A DNA stretch of 64,000 bases from assembly GCA_917880885.1 (NCBI GenBank), contig OU862927.1, positions 20,925,450 through 20,989,449 of the forward strand, in the 5' to 3' direction. This DNA comes from Limnephilus marmoratus. Taxonomy: Eukaryota; Arthropoda; Insecta; Trichoptera; Limnephilidae. How positions within the stretch are numbered: position 1 is the stretch's first letter; each line of letters begins with the position of its first letter. A program made the translations under genes and the position numbers. Below are positions 42,611-52,440 of this stretch, piece by piece. The notes under the pieces were generated by a model, which had not been told where the DNA came from, did not search any database, and saw nothing but the letters and a program-made list of their open reading frames with translations.

Positions 42611-43438
42611 GATCCGTGTACAGACCATGATTATAAGAAAGACTCGAAAATTTCAGGCGGATCGGTACCATGGGGCCGAAGATATGACCGACCCCAAGTG
42701 TTAAACGACCGACCCCAAGTATTAAAACTACGATTTTTTCAAAAATTCTTCTTTTGGCAGATTTTTTTGATTGATTCGTGTATAGACCATGATTTTTAGT
42801 AAGAATCCAAAATTTCTGCGGGTTCGGTTGCATAGGGCCGAAGTTATAACCGACCGTATGTGTTAAAAGTAACGACCCCAAGTGCTAAATCCAACAACCC
42901 CAAGTATTAAAACTACGAATTTTTAAAAAAATCTTTTTTTGCGGATTTTTTATTGATTCGTGTAGAGATCATGATTTTTGGTAAGAATCCAAAATTTCAG
43001 TCGGCTCGGTGCTATAGGTTCTAAGTTATTACCGACCACAGGTGTTGTTACAATATGATTTTTTGGTCATAAAACGTTGAATTTTTTAAAAATTATTCTG
43101 TTGGAAGTTTTTTCGATTGATTCGTGTAAAGACCACGATTCTTAGAAAGAATCGAAAATTTCAGGCGGATCGGCGCCATAGGGTTTAAGGTGTGACCGAC
43201 TACAAGTGTTGTTACCATATGATTTTTTTGTCGTAAAACGATGAATTTTTTAAAAATTATTCTGTTGGAAGATTTTTTGATTGATTCGTATGAAAACCAC
43301 GATTCTAAGAAAGAATCGAAATTTTCAGGCGGATCGGCGCCATAGGGTCTAAGGTATGACCGACTACAAGTGTTGTTACAAAGCGCCCGCAAAACGGTAC
43401 ATTTTTTAATAATTATTCCTGTGAAAGATTTTTTGATT
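42611..43438 (+). repeat. Example higher-order repeat unit (5 modules, 828 bp)
   Basis: Module starts (GAT[C/T]CGT...) fall at 42611, 42773, 42955, 43119, 43283 and again at 43439. Modules one and six share the GATCCGTGTACAG form and the following GACTCGAAAATTTCAGG sequence, so five module types make one 828 bp unit. The frame at 10865-11113 and its relative at 11711-11959 are 846 bp apart, showing the same higher-order period elsewhere in the array. Confidence 0.8.
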
Positions 43439-44908
43439 GATCCGTGTACAGACCATGATTCTCAGAAAGACTCGAAAATTTCAGGCAAATCGGTACCATG
43501 GGGCTGAAGATATGACCGACACCAAGTGTTAAACGACCGACCCCAAGTATTAAAACTACGATTTTTTCAAAAATACTTCTTTTGGCAGGTTTTTTTGATT
43601 GATTCGTGTGACCATGATTTTTACTAAGAATCCAAAATTTCTGCGGGTTTGGTTGCATAGGGCCGAAGTTATAACCGACCGCATGTGCTAAAAATACCGA
43701 CCCCAAGTACTAAAACCAACGACCCCAAGTATTAAAACAACGATTTTTTCAAAAAAATCTTTTTTTTGCGGATTATTTATTGATTCGTGTACAGATCATG
43801 ATTTTTGGTAAGAATCCAAATTTTCAGTCGGCTCGGTGCCATAGGTTCTAAGTTATGACCAACCGCAAATGTTGTTACAATATGATTTTTTTTTGTCTTA
43901 AAACGATGAATTTTTTAAAAATTATTCTGTTGGATGATTTTTTGATTGATTTGTGTAAAGACCATGATTATTAGAAAGAACTTAAAATTTCAGTCGGCTC
44001 GGTTCCATAGGGCCGAAGTTCCATCCGACCCCAAGTACGTATGACCGACTACATGTGTTGTCACAAAGCGCCCGTAGAACGATGATTTTTTTAAAAATTA
44101 TTCTGTGATAAGATAAGATTTATGATATTGATTTGTGTACAGACCATAATTCTTAGTAAAAATCCAAAATTTCGGCTGGCTGCCATAGGGTCTAAGGCTC
44201 TAAGGTATGACCAACTTGTACGAGGTAAAGGTACGACCGTATTGTTACACAGCACCCGTAAAACGATGTTTTTTTTAAAACTATTCTGTTGGAAGATTTT
44301 TTGATTGATTCTTGTACAGACCATGATTCTTAGTAAGGATCCAAAATTTCAATCGGCTCGGTGCCATAGGGTCTAAGTAATGACCGACCACCAGTTTTTT
44401 TAAAAATTATTCTTTTGGAAGATTTTTTGATTCATTCGTCTACAGACCTCGATTCTTAGAAAGAAATAAAAATTTTAGTCGGCTCGATGCCATAGGATCT
44501 TAGGTATGACCGACAACAAGTGTTGTTACAAAGCGCCCGTAAACGATGAATTTTTTTTTAATTATTCCATTGGAAATTTTTTGATTCATTCGTTAACAGA
44601 TCAGGATTCTTAGTAAGAATCCAAAATTTTAATAAGCTCGGTGACATAGGGTCTAAGTAATAACAGACCACAAGTAAGAAAGTATCTAAGTCTTGTTACA
44701 AAGCGCCTGTAAAACGAGAAGTTTTTTTAAAATAATTCTTTTGAAGATTTTTTGATAGATTCGTGTTCAGACCATGATTCTTAGTAAGAATCCAAAATTT
44801 TAACTTGATCGGTGCCATAGGGACGAAGTTATGACCGACCCTAAGTGTTAAAACGATCGACCCCAAGTCAAAAAAAAAAAAAAAAAAATGGGTTCAAAAA
44901 ATCCACTT

Positions 44909-45192
44909 AAAAGTAAACAAATATTTCGTATTCTTCTACAACTTAATAATCAACTTACTTTGTGTCGCACCCGCGACTTGACGAGGCGAGAACGGGGCCT
45001 CGGTGGGAGGGGAGCTGTCAAGTGAAAACGCCGGGCCGGGTACCTTGGCTGACACCGACTCCAAAAATAACAATCGTACCTTCATATTGATGAGTAGAAA
45101 AAGTAAGTTGATTATTAAGTTGTAGAAGAATACGAAATTATTTTTTTACTTTTTAGTAAGTCGTATTTTGTTTTGTTAAAATTTTTGTTTAT
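44909..45192. repeat. Foldback element at right edge of the array
   Basis: A ~53 bp arm (44909-44961) is the reverse complement of 45100-45152, sharing for example AAGTAAGTTGATTATTAAG. The arms enclose a GC-rich spacer (GCACCCGCGACTTGACGAGG...). 45041-45192, which includes the second arm, is the direct counterpart of 3856-4014 at the left edge. A 19-base A run (44870-44888) separates the last satellite module from the foldback. It encodes no protein. Confidence 0.75.
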
Positions 45193-45895
45193 TTTTTGAT
45201 TTTTAGTGAATCTGAAGTGCACTAACTTATTTGTCTGAATATGGGTAGACCTACTGAATGTGCTACTCATATGAGACAGACATTATTTGATCATAACGAC
45301 GTTACGGTAGGTGACTCAAAGATCCGGATAGCATATATCTAACGGATCTGCCGGATCTGCCCTGATGATAGACACTGCAACGCTGTCCGAAACGTTGGCT
45401 AAAGAAGGAGGTACCGCAATACGGCATAACACCCCAAAAACAAATAACGAAAATACCTTTGGCCGTGAAAATCCAAAAGCGTATCGGCCTATAAAAGATT
45501 CGGCCGAGTTTCGTTAATTTGCTCCTAAGAATTGAAGAGTTCCGTTACTTTGTCATGGATCCCATAATCAGAACCTAACCAACCCTCATCAAACTTTCCT
45601 TGAAGTACATCCTTTCCAATAAAAAAAAGAATCATCGAAAAAATCATCGAGTTATTCGCCCATTTGTCGCGCACATACTTAACCCAAATTTAAGACTTAC
45701 ATGGTTTTCTCATGAATGACATTTTCAGAACCGGACCAAATTAAAATGGGACCATACAAGAAGCACCAGCTTTCAAATTAAAAAAGAATCACGTATATCG
45801 GTTCACCCCGTCGAAAGTTCGGAGGTAAGAAATATAAAAATAAAAAAAATACCGTCGAATTGAGAACCTCCTCCTTTTTGAAGTCGTTTAAAACC
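45193..45895. other. Intergenic sequence with probable dispersed TE segment
   Basis: No gene. About 45700-45893 (from GGACCAAATTAAAATGGGACC through 'CACCCCGTCGAAAGTTC' to 'GAATTGAGAACCTCCTCC') resembles a dispersed transposon end region common in insects, but I cannot assign it to a class. Confidence 0.4.
45362..45393 (+). ncRNA. Hammerhead-ribozyme-like motif (candidate)
   Basis: CTGATGA (45362-45368) is followed by a short GACA...TGTC stem-loop and then CGAAAC, the order of the conserved hammerhead core strands. Stem II does not abut the core exactly and I could not define stems I and III or the cleavage site, so this is only a candidate. Similar strings occur in the terminal regions of Penelope-like elements. 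Confidence 0.25.
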
Positions 45896-46213
45896 AGTGT
45901 GCTTTAGACCACACGACTGAAGTAAAACTTCTTTAGCTCCATCTATATGTACAGACAATAGGCCTACACTGTGTTATACGAAATGAGAGAAAGAGAGAAA
46001 GAGAGAAAGAGAGAAAGAGAAAGAAAATGTGTGCTCGAACCTCTATCTCTTGCCCCTACGGTAATATACGAAACGTAGCTCTCTCTCTTTCTATCTTCAC
46101 TAACCTATATCCTATATCTCCCTCTCAACCGTTCGCTACTTTTCGTGACGCTCTCGTCACGCATCGTCAGCTTACTCCCTAAGTCAAGCCTGCGTAAAGA
46201 AGTTTTACTTCAA
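45896..46213 (+). mobile_element. MITE-like repeat, copy A
   Basis: The left inner terminus TGAAGTAAAACTTCTTTA (45918-45935) and its reverse complement at 46195-46212 form an 18 bp perfect terminal inverted repeat. Between them are CT/GA-rich tracts, including a GAGAAA microsatellite near 45983-46027. Copy B at 48186-48557 shares the same ends, the preceding ~20 bases (AGTGTGCTTTAGAC) and much of the interior. No coding capacity. The superfamily is unknown and no target duplication is clear. Confidence 0.7.
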
Positions 46214-46777
46214 AAATTATTATTATTATTTACTCATATCTCAGGAAGTTGAGCACAGAGAAATCGGTTAACATTGCAATATCAGATCGATGGGCGTAAC
46301 TTGGATTTTATTTATTTCGATATACTAAACACGGTTTCACTGTTGACAGCCAAATTGACATAAATAAGAAATTGACATACGCAGGCAAAATTGGCGAACC
46401 TGTTTACTAATTCATATTCAATAACAAACGCCAATCACCTAGTTCAAAATAACAAAAATTTTATTGGCAAAGTTAAATTGAAATACTAACCTGCTGCATT
46501 GGGAGTCCGTGTTTACTTTTCGATGTTATGGGATTTAATTAGTTGCTGAGGGCTTTATTCATATTTAAATTACTTCAGTTTCTTAAATATCAAACGAAAT
46601 AAATTGATTGCATCTTAGATGCATTATTTAAGTCTATTGATCGCGTATACAACTTCTTTCAATTCTAAGAGCTTTGCTAGTTGAACTTTCATTAATAAGC
46701 CAGTAACTTTGCATAACGAGAGACATTATCTCAATAAATCAAAACTTATATGATACTATGGAGGCCGGGCAAAAATT
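46214..46777. other. Intergenic, no feature seen
   Basis: AT-rich sequence without a recognisable frame, repeat or RNA gene. Confidence 0.5.
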
Positions 46778-48180
46778 TATTTATTTATTATTTTATTTCA
46801 GGTTCTCCATAAAAACAATTATACACCAAATTATTACGGAGAAGATTACAAAATTAAGAGCAAAAAAAGTCCAAGGGAGCAATGTCACTATGTTGAGACG
46901 TATGTCAAAAGATAGTTACTGAACTCTCTATGCTCTCTATAGGTAACATTGAAGATGTAGATGCTCAATGCAGAATCGTTAAGCAGTTGTATTGCTCTGT
47001 TTAATGGCGCATTCTGAAAGGAAGAAGTTCTTGCTTTCGGAGCATAAAAAAGTGCGTGGAAACTCCCACGAGTATACGCGTTAGGGACCTATAGGTTAAT
47101 CTCCTTCAACATAGGTGGATTCAGTACAGTACTGGAGATCAGATTAAAAAAATGTTTCCCCAAAAATATTTTTCGGCGGGCTTCTAAGGTATTAAGATCG
47201 AGCATTCCTATTAAGAACAACGATGGATACAGGAATGGTTAGTATGTGTATTCCCTCATATACAGGTAATGCATAAACATTTTTTGTACTCTTTCTATTT
47301 CTTGGACATGGTTTTGTTCAGAGGGGGCCCAAATAATGGAGCTGTATTCCAGGATTCTGCGGACAAGTGCTTTATATGTTCTTTGTATTGCAATTCCATT
47401 AGTAAGTGATCTCCAAAAGAAAAACAAATCCGAGCATTTTGTTGGCGTGGGAGACAATGTCTGATATGTGGGATTTGAAATAGAGATTTGATTAAAAAAT
47501 CACTCCAAGGTCTCGAATCTCGTTTTTGCGTGTTAGTATAATTTTATTAATGTGGTATGGGAATAGAAATGTGTCTCGGGATCTTGTAAATGTGACGACA
47601 CTGCATTTATGGATGCTGAATGGTAAGTTATACAATTCCGACCGTTTGACAAGAGAATCGAGATCTTTCTGCTGAACAATGGAATCTATATGACTTTTAA
47701 TAGCTCTGAAAAGTTTAATATCGTCAGCGAAGAGGAGATATTTTGTGCGGTTAATGGTATTGCCTATATCATTAATGAATAAAAGAAAGAAGAGGTGTCC
47801 TAGATTCGACCCTTGGGGAATCCCGGAGTCGGTTTTGATTTCGTGAGAAAGCTGGTGTCCGTAACTCACATATCTACTGACGACGATTGTGTAAGTAGCT
47901 AGTTACGAAAGCGAGAAAATCCTTAGAGAATCCGATGTCACTCAATTTTTAAATAAAATATCATGGTCGACTTTGTCAAATGCTTTTCGAAGTCTGTACA
48001 AATCATATCGACATGTACAAATTTTTCAAAGGATTTATTAATATAGGTGGTGAGATTCATAAGGTTTATTCAGGGTGATAGAGTGGGACGAAATCCATGC
48101 TGATTTTCGATAGGTGTATGTTTTGTTTGTTTTTATCAGTCGTCGGTCGGAATATCTCTGTTAACCGTGATCGCAAAAAC
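46778..48180 (-). pseudogene. Jockey-like LINE, 3' part of ORF2 (5' truncated)
   Basis: On the minus strand the reverse transcriptase can be followed from a QHGFRP-type string near 48110 through 'DFEKHLTK' and the block 'SGIPQGSNLGHLFFLLFIND' (about 47810) to 'LLFADDIKLF' (about 47730), with the catalytic FADD box intact. It continues into the C-terminal connector 'YKALVRRILEYSSIIWAP' (about 47370) and 'IERVQKMFMHYLY' near 47280, then more weakly to about 46880. The element ends near 46778 in an A/T-rich tail with AAAT repeats. Frames change at least near 47490 and 47900. The endonuclease domain is absent. MITE copy B lies just upstream and may have interrupted the element. Confidence 0.8.
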
Positions 48181-48185
48181 AAACG

Positions 48186-48557
48186 AGTGTGCTTTAGACA
48201 ACACGACTGAAGTAAAACTTCTTTAGCTCCATCTATATGATAGGAAGAGAGAAAGAAAATGTGCGCGCCCACTGCTCTCTCTTGCTCCTACAGTGTGATA
48301 CATACAATAGGCCTGCACTGTGTCTTAGATAAACGAAAAGTAACTGGCTATGAGAGAAAGAGAGACAGAAAATATGTGCTCGCACCTCTATCTCTTGCCC
48401 CTACAGAAATATACGAAACGTAACTCTATCTTTTTCTATCTTCACTAACTTATATCTCCCTATCAACTACCGTTCACCTCGCTTTTCGTAACGCTCTCGT
48501 CACGCATTCACCAGCTTACTGCCCAAGTCATGCGTGCGTAAAGAAATTTTACTTCAA
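48186..48557 (+). mobile_element. MITE-like repeat, copy B
   Basis: Second copy of the repeat at 45896-46213. It has the same left end (AGTGTGCTTTAGAC then TGAAGTAAAACTTCTTTA) and a right end matching with one substitution (TAAAGAAATTTTACTTCA). The interior holds an extra ~55 bp GA-rich segment relative to copy A. It abuts the broken LINE at 46778-48180. Confidence 0.7.
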
Positions 48558-48659
48558 TATTAATTACTGACCATAGATGACGGATTTGGTCAATTTAAGT
48601 AGTGTGATCTATATCTAACAACTAACAACTTTTTCATTTTCACTTTCTAATAGTTCACG

Positions 48660-48745
48660 AACTTCTTCATCTTCTTCTTGTAACCCAATCTAACTATATT
48701 TTACCATTATCTTATTATATAAGATCTGTGTGCATAGTATTAAGA
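48660..48745 (+). repeat. Dispersed repeat segment, copy 1
   Basis: AACTTCTTC...TTGTAACCCAATCTAACTA...GTGTGCATAGTATTA is similar in order and orientation to 56205-56280, on the other side of the gypsy element. This may be a dispersed repeat or part of a sequence that the element region split. Confidence 0.5.
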
Positions 48746-48860
48746 ACAGGCAAAACATAATATATCTTTATTTACTATCTAAGCAGCATTATATGTATAA
48801 GACTGATTACTGTGAACTATATACCAATAATTCCGTAATATACTAATAATAATGTCATAT

Positions 48861-49254
48861 GTACGTTCACAACTCGAGTTCGCCTCATTAATTTGGAATC
48901 CTCAATATCAAGTAATTTGGAATCCTCAATATCAAACATATATTCATCGCCTTGAATCCAGAACAAATTTATAAAACACCTATCCTATCGTTTTAGTTAT
49001 CATCGATTTGACCCTAACGCTTTATATAAACGCAGAAAAATCTCTGATGCATTATTCTTACACAAAATCGTGAACTGCCTTGTTGATTCATCATATCTGT
49101 TAGAAAATATTACATTTCGTTGCCCCAAACAAAATACGCGCAAAACTCTGTAATAGTGCGTATCTGTGAAACTTACAATGCCTTACGAGATGTAGACATT
49201 TTCAACCATGACTTGAAATCATATAAAATGCAGCTTAATAAATTAATAACTTAA
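48861..49254 (+). pseudogene. LINE ORF2 C-terminal remnant
   Basis: On the plus strand, pieces of the C-terminal region of a Jockey/CR1-type ORF2 can be read: 'VRSQLEFASLIWNPQYQ' from 48861, 'YIHRLES' about 48940, 'RFDPNALYKRRKISDALFLH' about 49005, and the terminal 'YNALRDVDIFNHDLKSYK' ending at a stop at 49252-49254. A ~24-33 base stretch (AATTTGGAATCCTCAATATCA) is duplicated near 48890-48935, and several frame changes occur. It points opposite to the LINE at 46778-48180, so they are separate insertions. No RT core remains. Confidence 0.7.
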
Positions 49255-49336
49255 AATACTTTTTTTACCTCTTTTTTGTGAAAATTATATTATTATCAAC
49301 CATAGTAAATAGTATAACCATGTTTGTTAATAATTT

Positions 49337-49499
49337 TGGGTAGTACACTAATTGAAGAGCGTAACTGTATTCTGTACTAGTATTTATTAGGGAGCTGCCT
49401 TAAGCCAAAAGAGAACGAATCTAGCATGCGTCGCCTTATATAGATTCACGCAAGCATGCTATCTCGCTTGCACTCATACAAATTCACACAGACATTACA
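49337..49499 (-). repeat. 3' LTR, truncated by 80 bp
   Basis: 163 bp matching 55584-55746 with only a few differences. On the minus strand it starts TGTAATGTCTGTGTG and contains a TATATAAGG box and an AATAAA signal. Compared with the 5' LTR it lacks the last 80 bases, including the terminal GACATTACA. The sequence beyond 49336 is unrelated. Confidence 0.85.
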
Positions 49500-49512
49500 C
49501 CCCTACACTTAA
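49500..49512 (-). promoter_or_regulatory. Polypurine tract of the LTR element
   Basis: On the minus strand, a purine-rich AAGTGTAGGGG directly precedes the 3' LTR, as expected for the plus-strand priming site. It is short and interrupted by T. Confidence 0.5.
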
Positions 49513-49574
49513 ACAATAATTACATGGATCATATATATTTTTTTTATATCTAACATTAAACTACGTATTTCATT

Positions 49575-49952
49575 TTATACACATTTTTTTTTCATGTAAT
49601 TATATAATATAAACTTTATTTTCACTTTGGATAACGTGGGCGTGGTTGCAGGTTGGTGCGTGCAACGCAGTCTCCCTTCCCATGGTGGCTGCGATCTGCA
49701 ATGAACAGGGGAATTAGTATTGGTCCTGTCCACGTCTGAGAGTGGACCAAAGTCCAACAAATTATCAGAATAGTCACTCTCCCCCCACCTAACCTTTCTA
49801 TCAGAAAGCTGATCGTGGTGTCTTTTCCAAACCTGGCCTGTTGAATGTATCTTAACCATATAGGTTCTACTCCCTAATCTTTTGATAATTGTACCCAAAA
49901 TCCAATTAATCTTTTTATTTCTAAAATCTTTGGTCAAAACTTTTGATCCCAA
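49575..49952 (-). pseudogene. Gypsy integrase C-terminal region
   Basis: An open frame of about 125 codons with 'WILGTIIKRLGSRTYMVKI' and 'GQVWKRHHDQL', the typical C-terminal integrase module that follows the catalytic core in Ty3/gypsy elements and ends W-x-RH-x-DQL. It then runs into a Ser/Pro/Thr-rich tail. It is separated from the catalytic core (50176-50793) by a stretch with stops (49953-50175). Confidence 0.75.
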
Positions 49953-50175
49953 ATCAAAGAATTTTTTAAATTTTCTTCCCCGGTAATATTTTTTTGACTG
50001 TTTTGACTAGCTACCATTTTATTTTTTACTTAATCATCAATTTTTTTAAAATCACTACACTTGTCATTATTCATTTTTGGAACAACCGTATTAAAAATTT
50101 AACGAATTTTTCTACCTAACATCAACACACTAGGTTCAATTCCCGTACATAACGAAGGTGTATTCCTAATATCAA

Positions 50176-50793
50176 TTAAAAATGACAGTAATTTATCGTT
50201 AAACTTGGAAATCTGTTATTCACTAATATATTTTTTTTAAATTTTTTAACTGTTTTGACAGCGTTTTCTGCCAAACCATTCGAAGCCGGGTGCTGGACTG
50301 CTGACGTCATATGTTCAATATTAAATTCACGACAAAATTTCTGAAGTAAAGCTGACGTGAAAGCTGTTCCATTATCACTAACAATTTTTTCCGGTATACC
50401 AAAGTTAGAAAAATTTTTCTTTAATATTTTGATTGCATTAACTGAATCTACCGTTGGTACTATTTGACAATCCGCCCACTTTGTGGTAGCGTCTACCACC
50501 ACAAAAAAATTTAAATTACCGAAAGGACCTAGATGATCTATATGAATACGATTCCAAACTAAATTATTCACTGGCCAACTCGCCAATTGCACCTTGGAAG
50601 GAGTAGGTAAACATACTGCACACCTAGTACACTGTTTTACCTCCTTCTCAATATCATCATTTATACCGAACCAGAAAAAATAATTTCTAGCTAAACTTTT
50701 CGATTTCACTATACCCAGGTGCGAACGGTGAATAAATTTCAAAACTGATTCTTTTAATTCCATAGGTACTACCAGTTTACTATCATAGAACAA
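50176..50793 (-). pseudogene. Gypsy integrase zinc-binding and catalytic core
   Basis: This would insert the element's DNA. An HHCC zinc-binding region (H-x3-H...C-x2-C, seen as HRSHLG...CTRC) is followed by the catalytic core with the three acidic residues in 'IHIDHLGPF', 'SDNGTAF' and 'GLAENAVKTVKKF'. About 205 codons are open. The frame breaks after 'NRFPSLTINYCHF', before the C-terminal module. The start codon shown is only the first M after the upstream RNase H remnant, since pol is one polyprotein in this family. Confidence 0.85.
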
Positions 50794-50799
50794 ACATGC

Positions 50800-51420
50800 A
50801 TCATGAGTTGATAACTTGTCTCTAATATGCCAAAATTTTAATAAATCAGAATTTAAGTTTTTTTTTCAGGCCACCCTGTATTCAAATCATTGACAATCTC
50901 TGATAAAAGTAAATCCTTTTCCGAACTCCATTTAAATATTTCCGGATTTATTTCCGTTTCAACAGAAATATTATTTAACCGTTCTATTTACAAACTATCG
51001 ATATCCGAATCGTTAATTATATCCAAGAAATAATGGTTATCTTCGTATTCCTCGATATTATTATTGCTCCGTGCATCGGTAATCTTGACAAGAAATCTGC
51101 TTTATTGTCGTCCGACTTGATGTACTCTATAGTATAATTAAATGACTGCAAAATTAAAGCACATCGCTGTAATCTGTTCGCTGCAAGAATTGGTACCTGC
51201 TTATTTGTATCTAGAATATGTACAAGCGGTTTATTGGTTTCATAGTGCTTTCACACAAACGAAGTATTGAAATCCGTAAGTCTAAACTTAAACTTTAGGT
51301 CGCATGACAGAATAAACTTATTTCCATACAAGTATTGAAAGAATCTTTTCAAACCGAATATTATTGCACACGCTTCTTTATCCAAAATTGAATATTTCCG
51401 TTCGGTTTCCGATAAAGTCC
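50800..51420 (-). pseudogene. Gypsy RNase H / connection region, decayed
   Basis: Below the RT frame the minus strand carries 'SETERKYSILDKEACAIIFG' (about 51400-51340), 'LKRFFQYLYGNKF', then 'LQRCALILQSFNYTIEYI' (about 51180-51120) and 'DNKADFLSRLPMHG' (about 51100-51060). This is the usual order of a Ty3 RNase H and the stretch before integrase. Frames shift at several points and a stop follows 'NTSFV'. The catalytic Asp of 'ITDASN' lies in the preceding RT frame. Confidence 0.7.
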
Positions 51421-51819
51421 TACTTGCAAATTGGGCGTTCTATCCCGTTATCATACTTGTGACAAAGCATTGCTGAAATCCCAATATTACTGGCGTCCGT
51501 AATGAGTTTCAAAGGGATACTGGGATTGAAGTGAACTAGAATTTTTTCTGACATCAATTGTTTTTTTACAAAATTAAAAGCATCACTACATTCTTCCGAC
51601 CATTGAATATTTCCGTTCGGTTTCCGATAAAGTCCTACTTGCAAATTGGGCGTTCTATCCCGTTATCATATTTGTGACAAAGCATTGCTGAAATCCCAAT
51701 ATTACTGGCGTCCGTAATGAGTTTCAAAGGGATACTGGGATTGAAGTGAACTAGAATTTTTTCTGACATCAATTGTTTTTTTACAAAATTAAAAGCATCA
51801 CTACATTCTTCCGACCACA
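51390..51819. repeat. 215 bp tandem duplication inside pol
   Basis: The segment beginning GAATATTTCCGTTCGGTTTC at 51390 is repeated at 51605 (offset 215), continuing to ...CATTCTTCCGACCA in both. Only one or two differences are visible. Since 215 is not a multiple of three it shifts the pol frame and duplicates the end of the RT and the start of RNase H. Confidence 0.9.
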
Positions 51820-52440
51820 AAAATACGGTTCCCTTTTTCAATACATTATAGAGTGGTGACAGAGTGTCCGATATATTCCGTAAAAACATTCTATAATATG
51901 AGATAACTCCCAACAAACTTCTTAATTCTGACGCATTCCTCGGAACTGCCAAATTCTTAATTGCTTCAATTTTACTTTCTAGCGGCATTATACCTTCCTG
52001 AGAGATTTTAAAACCTAAGTATTCAATTTCCGGTACATAAAAATAACATTTTTGGTCATTTACGGTCAGACCATGATCATTTAATTTCTTAATTACCGCG
52101 TCACATACCGAATTTAATTCTTCTTTCGAATTACTAAATAATAATATATCGTCTAAAAATACACGCACATTTTTTAAACCACCGACGATAGTTGCTATGA
52201 CTTGCATAAAAATCGCCGGACTCGTCGTAAGCCCAAAAGGCAAAACTTTATACGCAAATAGACCTATGTGAGTTGAAATAACAGATAGTTTTTTTGAACT
52301 TTCATTCAAAGCAATCTGAGAAAAAGCATTTTTTTAATCAATTTTTGCGAAATGTTTCGCGCCATTTAACGAAGAAATTAAATCTTCTACTCTAGGCAAC
52401 GGAAATTTTAAGGTGCCAACATTGGATTCAAAGTGTTTTT
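51635..52440 (-). pseudogene. Gypsy reverse transcriptase
   Basis: This would copy the element RNA into DNA. From the N-terminus: a degraded 'NGAKHFAKI' block near 52350 (stop nearby), then an open frame from 52309 with 'FAYKVLPFGLTTSPAIFMQV', the catalytic box 'VRVFLDDILLFSN', 'HGLTVNDQKCYF', 'EYLGFKISQEGI' and 'SELRSLLGVISYYRMF', followed by the start of RNase H with 'LKLITDASNIGISAML'. The FLDD catalytic aspartates are intact. The frame is broken just upstream near 52310-52430 and downstream at the 215 bp duplication. Confidence 0.88.

Larger units (their letters stand above)
4015..44869. repeat. Satellite array of ~156-182 bp modules (interrupted)
   Basis: The array is made of diverged modules that each begin near GATTGATTCGTGTACAGACC and contain the conserved phrases 'ATGATTCTTAG', 'CGGNTCGGTGCCATAGGG', 'TATGACCGAC' and 'CCCCAAGTGTTAAA'. 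In one clean stretch consecutive module starts lie 162, 182, 164, 164 and 156 bases apart. Module types recur in order, giving a higher-order unit of about 828-846 bp. All modules point the same way. The array is interrupted by a LINE (36693-42214) and two copies of a 1.85 kb insertion (14596-16444, 26624-28473), leaving roughly 31-32 kb of satellite. Modules near the right edge (44.0-44.87 kb) are the most degraded. Many 60-150 codon frames on both strands are produced by the repeat and are not counted as genes. Confidence 0.95.

Noticed and set aside
4015..44869. Dozens of 60-150 codon frames in the array as a protein family
   Set aside because: They appear on both strands, follow module boundaries and recur with the satellite. 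No domain, no consistent start context and no sign of selection could be seen.
4015..44869. CRISPR array
   Set aside because: Modules are contiguous and diverged, with no short constant repeat separated by unique spacers, and the genome is eukaryotic.
4015..44869. CENP-B box or telomere repeat inside the array
   Set aside because: I looked for a CENP-B-like motif and for TTAGG runs and saw neither.
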